Source of the DNA: Neurospora tetraspora
Taxonomy: Eukaryota > Ascomycota > Sordariomycetes > Sordariales > Sordariaceae
DNA length: 64,000 nucleotides
Assembly: GCF_033439725.1 (NCBI RefSeq)
Contig: NW_026944389.1
Location: 744,001 to 808,000, forward strand
Reading direction: 5' to 3'
The stretch's first letter is position 1, and each line of letters opens with the position of its first letter. The position numbers and the translations under genes were made by a program. Shown here piece after piece: positions 30,501-41,924 of this stretch. The notes below the pieces were generated by a model that had not been told where the DNA came from, did no database searches, and saw only the letters and a list, made by a program, of their open reading frames with translations.

Positions 30501-32586
30501 ATTTAACTTCCCGTTTATTAAAAAGTATAATAAATATATTAAATAATAGCTATCGTTTATAATTAAAAGTAATTGCGCTATCTTACTTACAGTCTTATAT
30601 ATACTAGCCAAGCGAGATAAAGCTAGCAATACCCTCAATCTAATAGCCGTAAAGGAGGTTGAATTTAAATATAAGCGTAAAGAAGAAATAATTAAGGTAA
30701 TATTACGTAATATATATAATACTAACTATTTATTAAAGCATAGCAATATAATTATTATTAGTAATAACCGTTTACGCGTTGCAACAAATGAATACCAGCG
30801 TATTACCTTTATTAAGAAAGAAGACGAACGTATTTATAATTACGAATTTTAATAAGAGTAAAATATATTAAGGGGATAGATTAGTAGCTTTATTACTATA
30901 CAAAAGGTACAGTTAGTTAGCGAACGGTTACGGTTATATATATTTAAAATATTAAGAAAGGAAATTTGATAGTATATTAAATTACATATTATACGTTTTT
31001 TTAACTTCGATTAGCTAATTAATAAATATTATAAAGAGAGGGCTAACCATTAGAATTACTATTAAATAGAAAAATAGAAGGCTATAAATAAGGAGGTTAA
31101 GCAATTGAAGTTTAACCGTACCCGTACTATATAAGACGTTACCCTACCCTTATACTAGTAACTTCCTAGTAATCCTCCTAAGCTACGTACTCTATAAGTA
31201 ATTAACGAAGTAAGAAAGAAGGTTATAAATAATATTATTACCGCTAAATTAACTAGTAAAGGTAATATCCCCTTTATAAAGGAGGAACTAGGGGAAGTTA
31301 AAATTATTAAAGATAATGAGCTAGTAAATATATAGAAAGACCCGGAATAGTAGTATCCTAATAATAAACGATAGGTATAAATAAATTGAGAGGATAAAGA
31401 GTATAAGGAGTATAAGGACGAGGATATCGAGGATGATAACGTCGATAAAGCTATTTACAACGACGATAACGACGACGAAGAGGAGGGATATAGGGATTGT
31501 AACTATAAAGAGGTTGAACCCCTACAATAATAAGGGATATATAATTTTTGATATATTTAATTTCCAATATAAATAATCTATATTATTAGATTCATGCATG
31601 TGCAAAATAATGATAATTTTATGGGTTGATACATATGCTGGTCGTGTTAGCGATATTGTATGCGATTATAAAATATGGATATATTATTAAAAAAAACTAT
31701 TGGCTCCGGATGAGCGACTTTTATTTGCTAGTTAAATGGCGGGTGGGGGATGTACCCCGCTCGGTACGAGTCGCTGGTCGTGTACGAATCGCTAGCCCTG
31801 ACTAGTGGCCCGCCCGCTAGTCAGACGGTCGGTTTTGAAGACCTGACGAATATGGAGCACTGCCATGCCCCCGGCCCCCGTTCCGAGGGCCCCAAGACTG
31901 TCAAAGGCCTTTTCGGCACCCGTCCGAGCCTTTTCGTTTCTCGACCGGAAGGGCTTGAACTGTTGAAAGCCCCATGCTATGGCCCCGTACCAGCCGACAT
32001 CGAAATCTATGTCGTGGAACCGGGTAGATTCCATGCGAGCGTCCCAGTAGATGATCTGCACCATACGACGCTTGCCTGTCTCGATTTCTTCTGCGGTGAG
32101 ATTTCTAATGGACAGATCGCGCAGAAGGCGATCAAGGTCAGATAATGCCCCCTCATGGGTTCGGAAGCAGGACTCGGTGACCATGCAGTGATAAGGCTTT
32201 GCCGTATGCGCCTTGTCGTGGGTCTTGTGGTGCGGGGCGTCGCACGTCTCTTCGGTCCATTGGCGCCAGCGATTGATAATCGCGTGGTATGTAATGATGT
32301 ACTTGACGATCGACGACAGCCTCTCCGTGGAGGTGTTAAGAGGCGATTGCTTTGGACTACATGTAGTCGCCGAGGGAGACCCGGAGTCGAGACGAACGTC
32401 CCGAGGGTCGAAAAATGAAGCACCGACCTCGGACACCTTCTCCCAAATCTCCAGCCCGTTTGCATGGATACCATTCCGGTGGTCGATTCCTTCCAGATCG
32501 ATGGCTACGATTACGGTGTCGGCATACAAGGACTGGAATTCAGCCAAGCCCCTATAAGTCTTAACCTCGGGTGGTGGTTCTGGCAT
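27565..32586 (-). pseudogene. DEDDh-like paralogue H, split by a transposon
   Basis: The N-terminal part (32586-31851) starts MPEPPPEVKTYRGLAEF, with motif I VAIDLEGIDH, VSEVGASFFDPR, the insert TCDAPHH...AKPYHC, IYWDARMESTRF, and ends at ...MAVLH. The C-terminal part resumes at 28475 with NAANDTFTQLVAFLRF. The break lies between the His and Asn codons of motif III, where a TA-flanked element (28476-31850) is inserted. Removing it and one TA rejoins VLH with NAAND in frame. About 57 bases on, an extra base near 28416 shifts to MTEDEWKEWRGRSD. The tail is Trp-rich (SSSWADAL, TSSWPSTT, SSWDSWGWKS, ESGWTLV) and basic near the end. Apart from these two lesions it is well preserved. Confidence 0.88.
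28476..31850. mobile_element. Tc1/mariner-type (TA target) DNA transposon relic inside paralogue H
   Basis: The 3375-bp element is bounded by TA on both sides (28474-28475 and 31851-31852). It has terminal inverted repeats of about 87 bp beginning [CT]TCGTCAGGTCTTCAAAACC, which differ at four places, all transitions. An 18-bp subrepeat (CAGCGACTCGTACACGAC) stands inside the left end. Between the ends the sequence is extremely AT-rich with stops throughout, as after RIP. On the plus strand a faint coding trace ends in an acidic stretch near 31390-31520 (KEYKDEDIEDDNVDKA). TA duplication suits the Tc1/mariner superfamily, where fungal Fot1/pogo elements belong, but the length is above the usual 2 kb and no DDE motif can be read. 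The terminal repeats stay GC-rich. Confidence 0.82.
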
Positions 32587-33293
32587 AGGATTATAGGAAC
32601 CGTGGGCTGATCCGAGTAACACTTGAAGCACATTTTGTTGAATGTGTAGGTAGGTGAACCAGGGTAACTCAACCGCTTGAAACTGAAATGGTGCGCCGCT
32701 GAAGATTTTTGTCAGCTAACCGAAAGGAAAAGGTTGTGAACGGTCGACAGATAGATCAACTTACGTTTGGTGTAGGCAGGTACCTGAGAGCTTGTGTACG
32801 GAGACAAATGTGAGTACGTTCTTGGAGATGGAGGGAAGTTAGCTTTGTGGGTTGTGCTCTATAGGGAGGAAGCAAAAAAGGAGGAAGATGACGATTGTGG
32901 AGGGCTATAAATAGTAATCCTGGAGGGTCAGAGATATGGAATATTTTGAGTGGTGGGCCACATGCAGTACAGGTGAATGGTTGCCAAGAGTTGCTGTGAA
33001 GGGAAGGCCTCACCAAAAACCTTGAGTGGTGATCATGTTGAAAGAGACGGGACTGCAACAAGTTCCCCTGTTGCCAGAGGGATCATGGCGTGGTTGGTGA
33101 ATGGGTGGCATTTTGAAGGAGATAGTATGACAGTTTACGACGTCGCGTTTGGCCTCGGTCCGAGTTTTGTAGAGGTATGGAGCTCGGAGACGTGTCGGAG
33201 CTGATTTACGGACGATGTGATGAGAATTGGTTGGATGGAGGAAGAAGATCTTAAAACGAGCGAGGAGTGCTCCTCTTATGAGTCTGTGAAAGC
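32587..33293. other. Promoter region of paralogue H
   Basis: A TATTTATAG core on the minus strand near 32905-32914 lies about 320 bases upstream of the H start, in the place of the shared promoter of other copies. No gene is supported. Confidence 0.45.
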
Positions 33294-33301
33294 CGAGACC
33301 T

Positions 33302-36300
33302 CAGCGCTGTATTCAAATCAAATATAAATAAATATCGATCTGTATTTATTTGAGTGGGTCAAATATGAAATCGTATTTATTTGAGTTGACATCGATATTT
33401 ATTTGGTTAAATATTTGAACTCGTAAAATCGTGATTTCTGGTGCATTTGAACCCTGATTTTTCATTTTTCTTTACGTACAGCCTCCCTAGACCTCCCTAA
33501 ACTTCATTAGAATACTAGATTCCCTATTCGAGACGTCGTCGTCGTTGTCAGTTCTTAAACTCCTATTTTAGTTATACTTTTTAAGCCCGTTCTCTAGCCA
33601 GAACTTCAAACTCTCGACGATATTAATAGACTTAGCGGAAAAATTGTGCTTCTAATTATTAATAATTAGTCTGGCGCTGCTAAAAGACCGTGTATAATCG
33701 TTTGCTATAGAAGGAATAGAATAATAGTTAAATATTATACGTATTGAATGAGGGTATAAGGATTAATTAGTTTTCTATTAGCCGATTATATTATTAATAG
33801 CGTAGATTTCGTCGTTGAGGTAGTAGTATAATTTATTTTCCTTCTTTGGCTATAAAGGGAGGGTATTATAGAAATTAGGGTCGATGAATTAATCGTTATT
33901 AGTTAATTTAATTTATTAATTATTGGTATTAATTGGCGGGTTTTGAACAAGGGCGTTGGCGTAGCTTTTATGATATACGATTTGGAAATCCTTAATAATT
34001 TTTCTATATTTGTAATTAGAAAGATATTTTATTACCTATTTATTATAATAATTAGGGTTGAAGATATGAATAATTTAGTATATAATATTTTCCTTTTTTA
34101 TTAAGTCTTTACATTTTTTTAGTTTAGTAATAATTCTATTAAATATTAAATTAATGTATTCTATACCATTGTTAATTAAATCGTTAGTATAGTTAATACG
34201 AAATTTATTATTTTAAAAGAACTCGATTTAAAAGGAGGAGGAGGAGGAGGATTGGATTTGAGGAGAGGATTAAATTTATAAAGTGCGTATACGGTACCGT
34301 TGGGTATTAGAGATTATAATATTAGATTTTAGGATATTTAGACCCTTAAATATATTAAAATAATCCTTTTATTGAATTGCACCTTCTTATTATTAAAAAT
34401 AGTAATAAAGCGGTATAAATTAGGTATAACGGTTAAAAAGTAAAGACCCCGCTTCTTAAACTTTTTAGTAAGGTTTTTAAAGTAATGTATTATATTTATA
34501 ATAGAAGTAAAGATAGTTTAATTATTATTATTGAATTGATTTTGTTTAGGGAGCTTCATTGAGACGTTTAAATATTATATAGCCTTATTAATATAGTAAT
34601 TAATAAAGTAGCGTAATTTCTAAGCGCGTTATATTATATAGTAATTTGAATTCTAGTACGTTATGTTATTAAAGATAATGCTAATAGTAAGAGAAACTTC
34701 GTCTTCCTTTATATATATATTTAGGAAGGGAGACAATTTATTATTAATATTAGAATACTGCCTAAACTATATAATCTCTTAGAACTTTATCCGCTTTAAA
34801 GGGTTTCGTTAAATAAATTATACGATATTATAAAGCCTTTTAACTAACCTTTACTTGCACTACTCCTATAATATAATATTTTTTTTAATAGTGGAAAAGT
34901 AAGAAAAGGAATAATTAGTATTAGTAGTATAAGATAGGGAGGATTTAATAATAGCCTTCGTACTAAAATTTAAAATATAATTAAAATAACGAAAATAATA
35001 ATAAAGTACTTTTATTTCGAATTCCTCGTTCGAAAGGGCGGGGTATAATCATTTAAAGACGTAATAAATATAATAATTATTAGAATTAATATTATCGTAC
35101 TAAAAGAAACCGATTTTATTATTTTTAATTTTATAGAATTTAATAATTCGTAGAAGGCAAACCCTAATATTTTCGCCGTTATAATTACTATAAATTTAAA
35201 AGAGGCTAAATAAATTATTTTTAATACTATTATAGTAATTTACGTAATAAACAAATATTGAAAATATAATAAAGCCGTTTAAGGAGGTCTAGAAATTAAG
35301 AGAGAAGTACTTCTATTAAGAGGACTTATTTAAACGCTCTTGAAAATAAATAAAATAGTATATATACTTATTTTTTATCTATATTATAAAGCTATAGTAC
35401 GATTTTAGTAGTAGGTTATTAACTATATTACAATTTATTAACTATAAGAACCCTCGAAATACTTTTTTTAATAAAATTAAATAGGAGGCGTATTATAATA
35501 ATTATTTCTACTAATAATTCGCAAAATACTTCGTTAATAGGTTTAACAATAAGGAAGTTAATTTATTATAATTACTCTACGATAGAGCAAGCCTTCTTAA
35601 ATTTTAGTTAATCGGTATCCTTGCTAATAAGCTTCTTAATTCTATAAATATATTAAAAGTGAATAAAAATTGAATTAGTAATATAAAGGACATAGAATTT
35701 ATTATATACATTATAATATTAATAATTATCGAACTTATGATTTCTAAATACTTTAATTAAATAGGAACTTCGTTTAAAATATTTATATAACTATATTTTT
35801 AGTATATATTAATCTCCTTGCTAAATAACCTTCAATATACCTTTAATATTCTTAGGTAAATCGTTAGGGTAGATCGCTTTTAAATAATTGATTTATCGAC
35901 GGAGGGGGAGACGGCGTATCCTATCGAATATATTAATAGCCTCTATATACGCAGTTGAATCTTTAAAAGAGATAGTTAGTATATTACCCGCAATAGACGA
36001 GGTTCCGGGGTTTTTAATAACGGGTATTTTAATAGCGGCGGTAGTAGTATTAATAGCGTTAAATAGAAGTTAGTACTAATTGGCGATAAGGGGGAAGGAT
36101 AATTAATAGGTATTGCGAACGATTTAGTGCGGTTGGGTACAATGAAGCTTAATTTTAGAGGCGAGCTAATTAGGGTAGAAGGTTGGCGATATAATGTTAA
36201 AAAGGCACTTAGAATGCGGGCGGTAATTTAAAATACTAGAAATTTTAAAATGTAGGTCCCTCTAGGTAGCTCGAGCGAATTAATTAGTTGTATATAGGGT

Positions 36301-36537
36301 TTAGGATGCCGTGTATAGGGGTTTGGGGTCCCGATAGTAGTAATCTTTAGGGGTAAAAATAAAGGGGTTTTGCTAATTTGAACTTTAACTCGGGGATTTT
36401 GCCGGGCGGGCAAATATGTCAAATCAAATATCGATGTATATTTATTTAGGCAAATCAAATATGCACGCATATTTATTTATTTGTATTTGATTGTTTATTT
36501 ATATTTGGCTTGGCAATTTGATTTCAATACAGCGCTG
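33302..36537. mobile_element. hAT-superfamily DNA transposon relic
   Basis: The 3236-bp element begins CAGCGCTGTATT and ends AATACAGCGCTG. It is flanked by a perfect 8-bp duplication CGAGACCT (33294-33301 and 36538-36545). The 8-bp duplication and the CAG...CTG ends are the signature of hAT elements. The inner ends share AAATATAAATAAA-type subterminal repeats. The interior is AT-rich with stops in every frame, so any transposase is destroyed; RIP is the likely cause. It inserted between paralogue H's promoter and the truncated copy at 36.6-37.2 kb. Confidence 0.9.
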
Positions 36538-36609
36538 CGAGACCTTGGGTACCTTATAGTATGGGAGTTTACCTACATCTACCAACGCCCGTTGGCTCGT
36601 AGAACCTTT

Positions 36610-37184
36610 CGGCTTTAGTCTTTTTGGCATGGCCGAACCGGTTCAAACCGGAAGCCAGAGCTGAAAATCCCAGTGCTCAACATCGTTGTCACAGGAATAG
36701 TAGCCCAAATCGTAGAAGAGCTTGGACTCGGCGTTTGCATCCTAGGAAAAAACGACAACCTTGCGGCGGACGCCGTCGGCAACTTCCGTCTCAGTAAGGT
36801 TATGGCTCTGCAAAAATTTGAAGCAGCTGGCTCGTTACCTTCTGACTTGACTGGACGTCGCTGAGACAGAACGTTGCGGTGTAAGGCGAGGGCTTGTGCG
36901 CCCCGCGGTGCCAGGCCTTGTAGCGATTTGGGCAGGTCTTCGATGTCACCCAAGCCCACTCGTCAATGATCGTGTGTTGGACTTGGATGGCTTGGATTTG
37001 CTCGACCTCAGAATTCGATGAACATCTTCTTGGGTCATAAACTGCCACGCCCATCTCGGACAGATTTTCCAGAGGAAGATAAAAAGCCCGGCGATACGAA
37101 AATAGTGTCTTTGTGTGTCCTCTTGACTTCGACTAAGTCCACATAGTTGTGGACAGCCGGGGGCGCAGGGCACGTAGACTTCAT
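36610..37184 (-). pseudogene. DEDDh-like paralogue relic I, close to K, 3' truncated
   Basis: The ATG at 37184 opens MKSTCPAPPAVHNYVDLVEV, nearly the start of paralogue K (MKSACPSPPEVSTYDELQEF). After KDTIFV the motif I acidic residues are missing and the frame shifts into LSEMGVAVYDPRRC. TIIDEWAWVTSKTCPNRY follows, as in K. Further on, RKVVVFS with a stop, DANAESKLFYDLGY and VEHWDFQLWLPV match the motif II and WDxQxW region. Homology ends at about 36615, before motif III. It is a broken twin of K. Confidence 0.85.
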
Positions 37185-37705
37185 TGTTGATAATTCGTCT
37201 TGAGCTGGGAATTCCTGCTGGATGTTGATCGGGGGATATTGGAGTGGGTGTAGGTTAGTGGTAACGTGGTGGTGGTGCGGTGTCGGGGGAGAGAGATGGG
37301 AAGGACAGGATATGAAAGGGAAGAAATGGTAATAAGAAACAGAGGACGGTATATAAGACAGGTGAATTTGTAGAGCACATCGGCGGAAATATCTCCTTCC
37401 ATCACTTCCTGCCCATCTGCATTTCTCGTCGATCAGGCATATGTCGGTATAAGCCATCAATCAATTAGAAAGCCGTTCGACAAGTGACGTATAAGGCATG
37501 GGAAAGGGAAATGAAATGTTGAGTAGTGATGCTAGCTACGTTAACTGGGTTCTTCTTGTGCCAATGTCAATCTAATGAGGGCTAACTAGAGGTAACCTTC
37601 TGCAAGCAGAATCATGATAACCATCCAAGCTCCGAACTCCCAACTGAAAGCATACTGAAATTAGCTGCAAAACTGCCCTAACCACTGATACTTGGTGATC
37701 CAACT

Positions 37706-39112
37706 TTAGACCATGGGAATATACCGCCTCCGTTTTCCCTTTCCGTGCTTCTTCGTCGTCTTGTTTGACGATCCAGCCTTGCTGGAGTCATTGCCGGTAG
37801 TAGCACTGATAATGGCGAGCGCGTCCATGGCAAGGGTGGGGGGTGTGGGGGATGGGCTAGAGGTAGGTGAGGGGACAGTAGAGGGTGTAGTAGAGGGTGT
37901 AGTAGAGGGTGTAGTAGAGGGGTTAGTAGAAGGTGAAGTTGATGATAACGGCGAGGTTGAGGACGAAGTAGAGGGTGAGACATCAGGCGGTTTGGTGAGC
38001 GGCCTGTCGGTACTTTCCGTGACGCCAAATGGCTTCTTCGCCCAGCCTCCGTTAGCTGACTTGACATATGCCTTTGCGGGTTGACGTGTGGCGGAGAGAA
38101 AGGGGAAGGCGGCAGCGTCGTGCAAAGCCGGGGGAGGGCCGGCGTTCTGATGATGAGGTACGGGATTTGAAGCCTCAAATGACGCATTCTTGGTGTGATG
38201 GACACCCCGGTTCTTGTTCTTCCTATTGCGGCAGCGGAGGTAAGGATTCTCATCCTTGTACTCGCCCCCCAAGTTGGCATTTGATAATAAAAAACGGGGG
38301 TTGACCCAGCTCAGGTCCAGGGGCTCGAGGTTTTCCATGCCGAGAATCCAACGGTTAAAGGACTCCTCCGTCATGTGGAGGAAGCGAATAAAGCTAGCCA
38401 GCTCGGCCCAAGCATCATTGGAGCCGTTGTGCATAGCAACGGCGTTGCCTTCGGGACCCAAAACACCGGTGCTGGCGAAGAAGGTCTTTCCGCCGGTTTT
38501 ATCCTGGTCACCGAAACGGTACAGAACGGGACTCCACAGCTGGAGATCCCAATGCTCGATGTTCCTTTTTCCAAGATCGAACCCGAAAGCGTCAAGGATC
38601 TTGGGCTCAAGGTTGGAGTCCCACGACAGCACAACAATCTTGCGACGAACCCCCGCAGCCTGCTCTTCCACGGTAAGATTCTGAACGGCAAGGCGGTCCA
38701 GAAATGCAGCAAAGTCTCTGAGAGCCTCCTGGGTCGATATGACCTTGCTGAAACAGAATTTTGCGGCGTAGGGAGAGGCAGAATTTGGTTTGGACTTGGG
38801 GTGTTCCGGGTGGTGCCACCGTCCAACCTTGTTTGCTGGGCAGGTTACTCGGGTGAGCCACGCCCAATCACGACTGATCGTATGGCTGACTTTGATGCCC
38901 TTGATACATTCTGCTTCATCAAGCGACGAGGAACGGGGATCGTAGGCGGCACATCCTACTCCGGAGACCTGGTCCGAGATCTGTTCGCTTGCGTTGTGGT
39001 CAGTGGTTTCGAAGTTCAAGGCAATCGAGATGGTGTCCTCCAGAGCAATTTTGAACTCTTGCAACTCATCGTATGTGGAAACCTCCGGCGGCGAGGGGCA
39101 TGCGGACTTCAT
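37706..39112 (-). CDS. DEDDh-like nuclease-domain paralogue K, altered motif I
   Basis: From the ATG at 39112 (MKSACPSPPEVST) the protein has 468 residues; upstream in-frame codons belong to the leader, which follows a TATA element at about 39283. Motif I reads SIALNFETTDH, with Asn for the first Asp. VSGVGCAAYDPR follows. The insert keeps TCPANKVGRWHH but ends SPYAAKFCFS instead of PYHC. LSWDSNLEPKIL, HWDLQLW and motif III MHNGSNDAWAELASFIRF are present. The tail has a Thr-Pro-Ser-Thr repeat, a single GGWAKK, and a basic end (KKHGKGKRRRYIPMV) that could be a nuclear localisation signal. The open frame suggests it is still selected, perhaps as a binder and not a catalyst. Confidence 0.75.
   Translation of the reverse strand: MKSACPSPPEVSTYDELQEFKIALEDTISIALNFETTDHNASEQISDQVSGVGCAAYDPRSSSLDEAECIKGIKVSHTISRDWAWLTRVTCPANKVGRWHHPEHPKSKPNSASPYAAKFCFSKVISTQEALRDFAAFLDRLAVQNLTVEEQAAGVRRKIVVLSWDSNLEPKILDAFGFDLGKRNIEHWDLQLWSPVLYRFGDQDKTGGKTFFASTGVLGPEGNAVAMHNGSNDAWAELASFIRFLHMTEESFNRWILGMENLEPLDLSWVNPRFLLSNANLGGEYKDENPYLRCRNRKNKNRGVHHTKNASFEASNPVPHHQNAGPPPALHDAAAFPFLSATRQPAKAYVKSANGGWAKKPFGVTESTDRPLTKPPDVSPSTSSSTSPLSSTSPSTNPSTTPSTTPSTTPSTVPSPTSSPSPTPPTLAMDALAIISATTGNDSSKAGSSNKTTKKHGKGKRRRYIPMV
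37878..37925 (-). repeat. 12-bp coding minisatellite (TPST units)
   Basis: About four copies of GTAGTAGAGGGT (plus strand) encode Thr-Pro-Ser-Thr units in the tail of paralogue K. Confidence 0.7.
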
Positions 39113-39278
39113 GGTGATAGTGAAGCTGGTATTGTTTGCTGAACAATATTGTAGGCACCGAGGTTGAGGTAGGAGGGGGTGGAGATAAGGTGGTTTGGTG
39201 GCTTGGGGAAAAGAGAGAGGCGGACACAGAATGAAGATTTTTGAAGTTAAGGGAAGAAAAGGGGGGAAAGAGAGGAAT

Positions 39279-39288
39279 TTATATAAAA
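39279..39288 (-). promoter_or_regulatory. TATA element of paralogue K
   Basis: TTTTATATAA on the minus strand lies about 170 bases upstream of the K start. It is the counterpart of the TATTTAA cores before other copies. Confidence 0.5.
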
Positions 39289-39299
39289 CCATTTACCAA

Positions 39300-41924
39300 A
39301 CCCAAACCGTTGGGCAGATCAGGGCAAAGGTTCAGCCAACTTATGACTGCATATTATGATCCTTCACTCGCAGCACCGGAGGCCCGACAGAAACCTCAGC
39401 ATACACCGGACCAAAGCAACCACCAGCGAAAACCTCGAAGCCGCCAACACGAGCGCGGAGTTTCAGGTTGTCTGCTGCAGCCAATATACGCGTCATTGCC
39501 GAAAGCCGCAGCCCCCGTGCCTCAGAAACCTCGTGACAGCGTTGATGCTGGCTGTGAATGCAATAGTCGTGAAGTCAGATAACTAAAAAAAAGCCTGGAA
39601 GCCAACCTGGAACCGACTGCTCCGGAAGTCCGGATAGCTGCTGCGGGGACGGCTTTCGAGCACCATTGTTTTTACAAGACCACCGGTAAGCCCCCTCTTC
39701 AATTCACCACCACTTCAATCCTCTTCAATGCTCAACCTTTCGGCATCCATCTCCATCAAAGTTTCGAACCTCAAGGAACGGAACCAGGCCGATTTCCGTC
39801 CGTACTTCAGCGATGCGTCTCTTCGGCCACTTGGCCTGTGTTTGATTATTCCCATTATGGGACAAGAAAAAGAAGGAGAGAAAGATTCCAGGTTGGGAAT
39901 TACTGACTCCATTGGCCGCTTCACCCCTTTCCTCGTTTGCTGGCGTCAAGGACACCATGGCGAGTGTGCAAATATCAACCAAGTAAGTGGATTGAACCAA
40001 TCGAACTTCAAATAAGCACGGAGTTGATGTGCATGAACGCTGAACAACAGCGTCAGGAACATGTTGTGCAGTGCTGCTCCGAGTCTGCGCCTTTTGGGTC
40101 GCACAGGACCCGCACAGGGAAAGGAGAGGATCCACAATTATAACCAAAAAGGGAAGTCGAGTAAACAAAGCAATCTTGTAGTGATCCTAAATGCTTCGTC
40201 AGCATGCGTTTCTAGGGTGAGGACAAAGGCAATAGCTCATGTTAAAAGCGGTAATACCAATTCCGAGAAAAGGACGGAGGGAGGGGCAGCGGTTGGAATC
40301 TGTACATGCCCCTCCAACAGGCGCTCATGTGGTTCGGACTGCCTCGATTGGGGGTGCCCTGCGGCCCTGCGCTGCCCTGCCGTGACGCGTGTCGTGGTGT
40401 TTGACATTTGAACGGGCTGCCGTAGCTGCGTTGCATGAAAGAAAATAAAGTTCGGACCAGAAGAAGACGCAGGACGATACCCTGCTCGGCTGCAGCTTGG
40501 CAAGGCGTCAGGAACTTGGGTAGGCTTAGGTGCGCCTGCCGTGTGCATTGCCCGACATGACGACAACATCCGAACTGTGCACTAACAGCAGCACCCTTCT
40601 ACTCAGGTACCCAACTCCACTATAAGCAGCGTTAACGAGCTGCCGATACTTCGCTTCTGTTACGAGGCCTTCCACTGCGCCCGGTCCATCGGTGCGAGAC
40701 CTCCAACACGACAAGTCTTCCACCAACGTCACTCTTCCCCGTTCAACTTTCTTCAGCCGACAACAACTACAACCACGATCCAAACCCGATACACCAACGA
40801 TTTGCGCGGAGCTACCCAGACCTCGAAACTTCGACAGCGCTTCGAGATCCCTTCGTTTGCTAACCCATTCCACAACCCAAGACGCCTTCGCGTACCACGA
40901 CCAGGCCCCCGACCCGCCCTCGAGACCGCTACCTAAAGCGACCATGCCCGAACGAAAGCCCATTCCTTACTGATTGCCCATGATCCCACCCCTCTGCCGC
41001 TTTAGTTTTACTCGACAGCGACACACGAAACCAACAGCCTACCATTACAAGCAACACAAGCTCAGCGCAACTCGAGCAACTTCCAATTGCTTCCCCGCAA
41101 CAGCGAGGCCCTCGACTTACTCTCAACCCATCCACGAACCGAACCGAACCGAAGTACACCGGCACGATAAGCCCAACAGCCCAGGCCTTTCGACCGGAGT
41201 CCAGACCTATGGCTTCGACCTCCGCTACCCTGGTTTTATACTAGGGCCCGTAAGCCAGAACCCCGGAAGCACTGCCGGCGCCAACTCCTACGTCCCTCGC
41301 GAAACCAGGAGTCACTTCATGGCCAATCCGCCTTTTGTAGCAAGAAACAGACTAGATTAGGTGGGCCGTTGGAGCGTAGAACACAGGCTGAGGTGCCGGG
41401 GACGAATCGGGAGTCCGTGCCACTGGAGCAAAAGCTAGGACAGTGGATGGAGTGGTGACAAGTGCCGCTCACCGGCTGACGGTTCGAGGGAGAACGTAGT
41501 TGTCCTGAAGGAAGATGAACGTGAACATTATAAGAACGAAGATAAAGCATCTCAGAGGCCTGATTCGAGGTTCCCGGAGCTCCAGAGTCCAGACCCCAAC
41601 ACGGTCAACAGCCAAGAACAGTTTAGCTTTGCATAGGGTGGTGTACTCGAAGTTCAGAGAGATACTTGTGCTGGTGCTGTGAACAGGACTGAGAAGCTGA
41701 CTAGAAGACCGCTGTTCCTCGTTCCATGATTCCCTGCATTCATTCTAACCTGTATCCCGTGTGCAAGGCAAGTATTGACCGCCTCCAGTATCCAAAACGA
41801 ACAACACCAATCCGACTATGCAGTGCCCAGGGCCTGTCTTCCAGTTCTGTTGCCGTATGCCAGTGTATGGCCAGTACTGCCGACCTCCAAGTAACCGCTC
41901 CCCAAACCAAACAAGACACGTCGG
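39300..41924. other. Long gap with a leader-like segment, no firm gene
   Basis: From 39300 to 40600 I find nothing supported. From about 40600 to 41360 the plus strand looks like a Neurospora 5' leader: CA- and CT-rich, with a 9-codon frame MPERKPIPY (40944-40973), followed by a 127-codon frame from an ATG at 40980 to 41360 (MIPPLCRFSFTRQRHTKPTA...). That protein is low in recognisable features, and no domain follows. It may be a small unknown gene, a non-coding transcript, or a promoter cut off from its gene by rearrangement. Confidence 0.3.

Noticed and set aside
28650-36500. AT-rich tract as centromere, origin or mitochondrial insertion
   Set aside because: The tract resolves into two bounded transposons with target duplications, separated by preserved gene H sequence.
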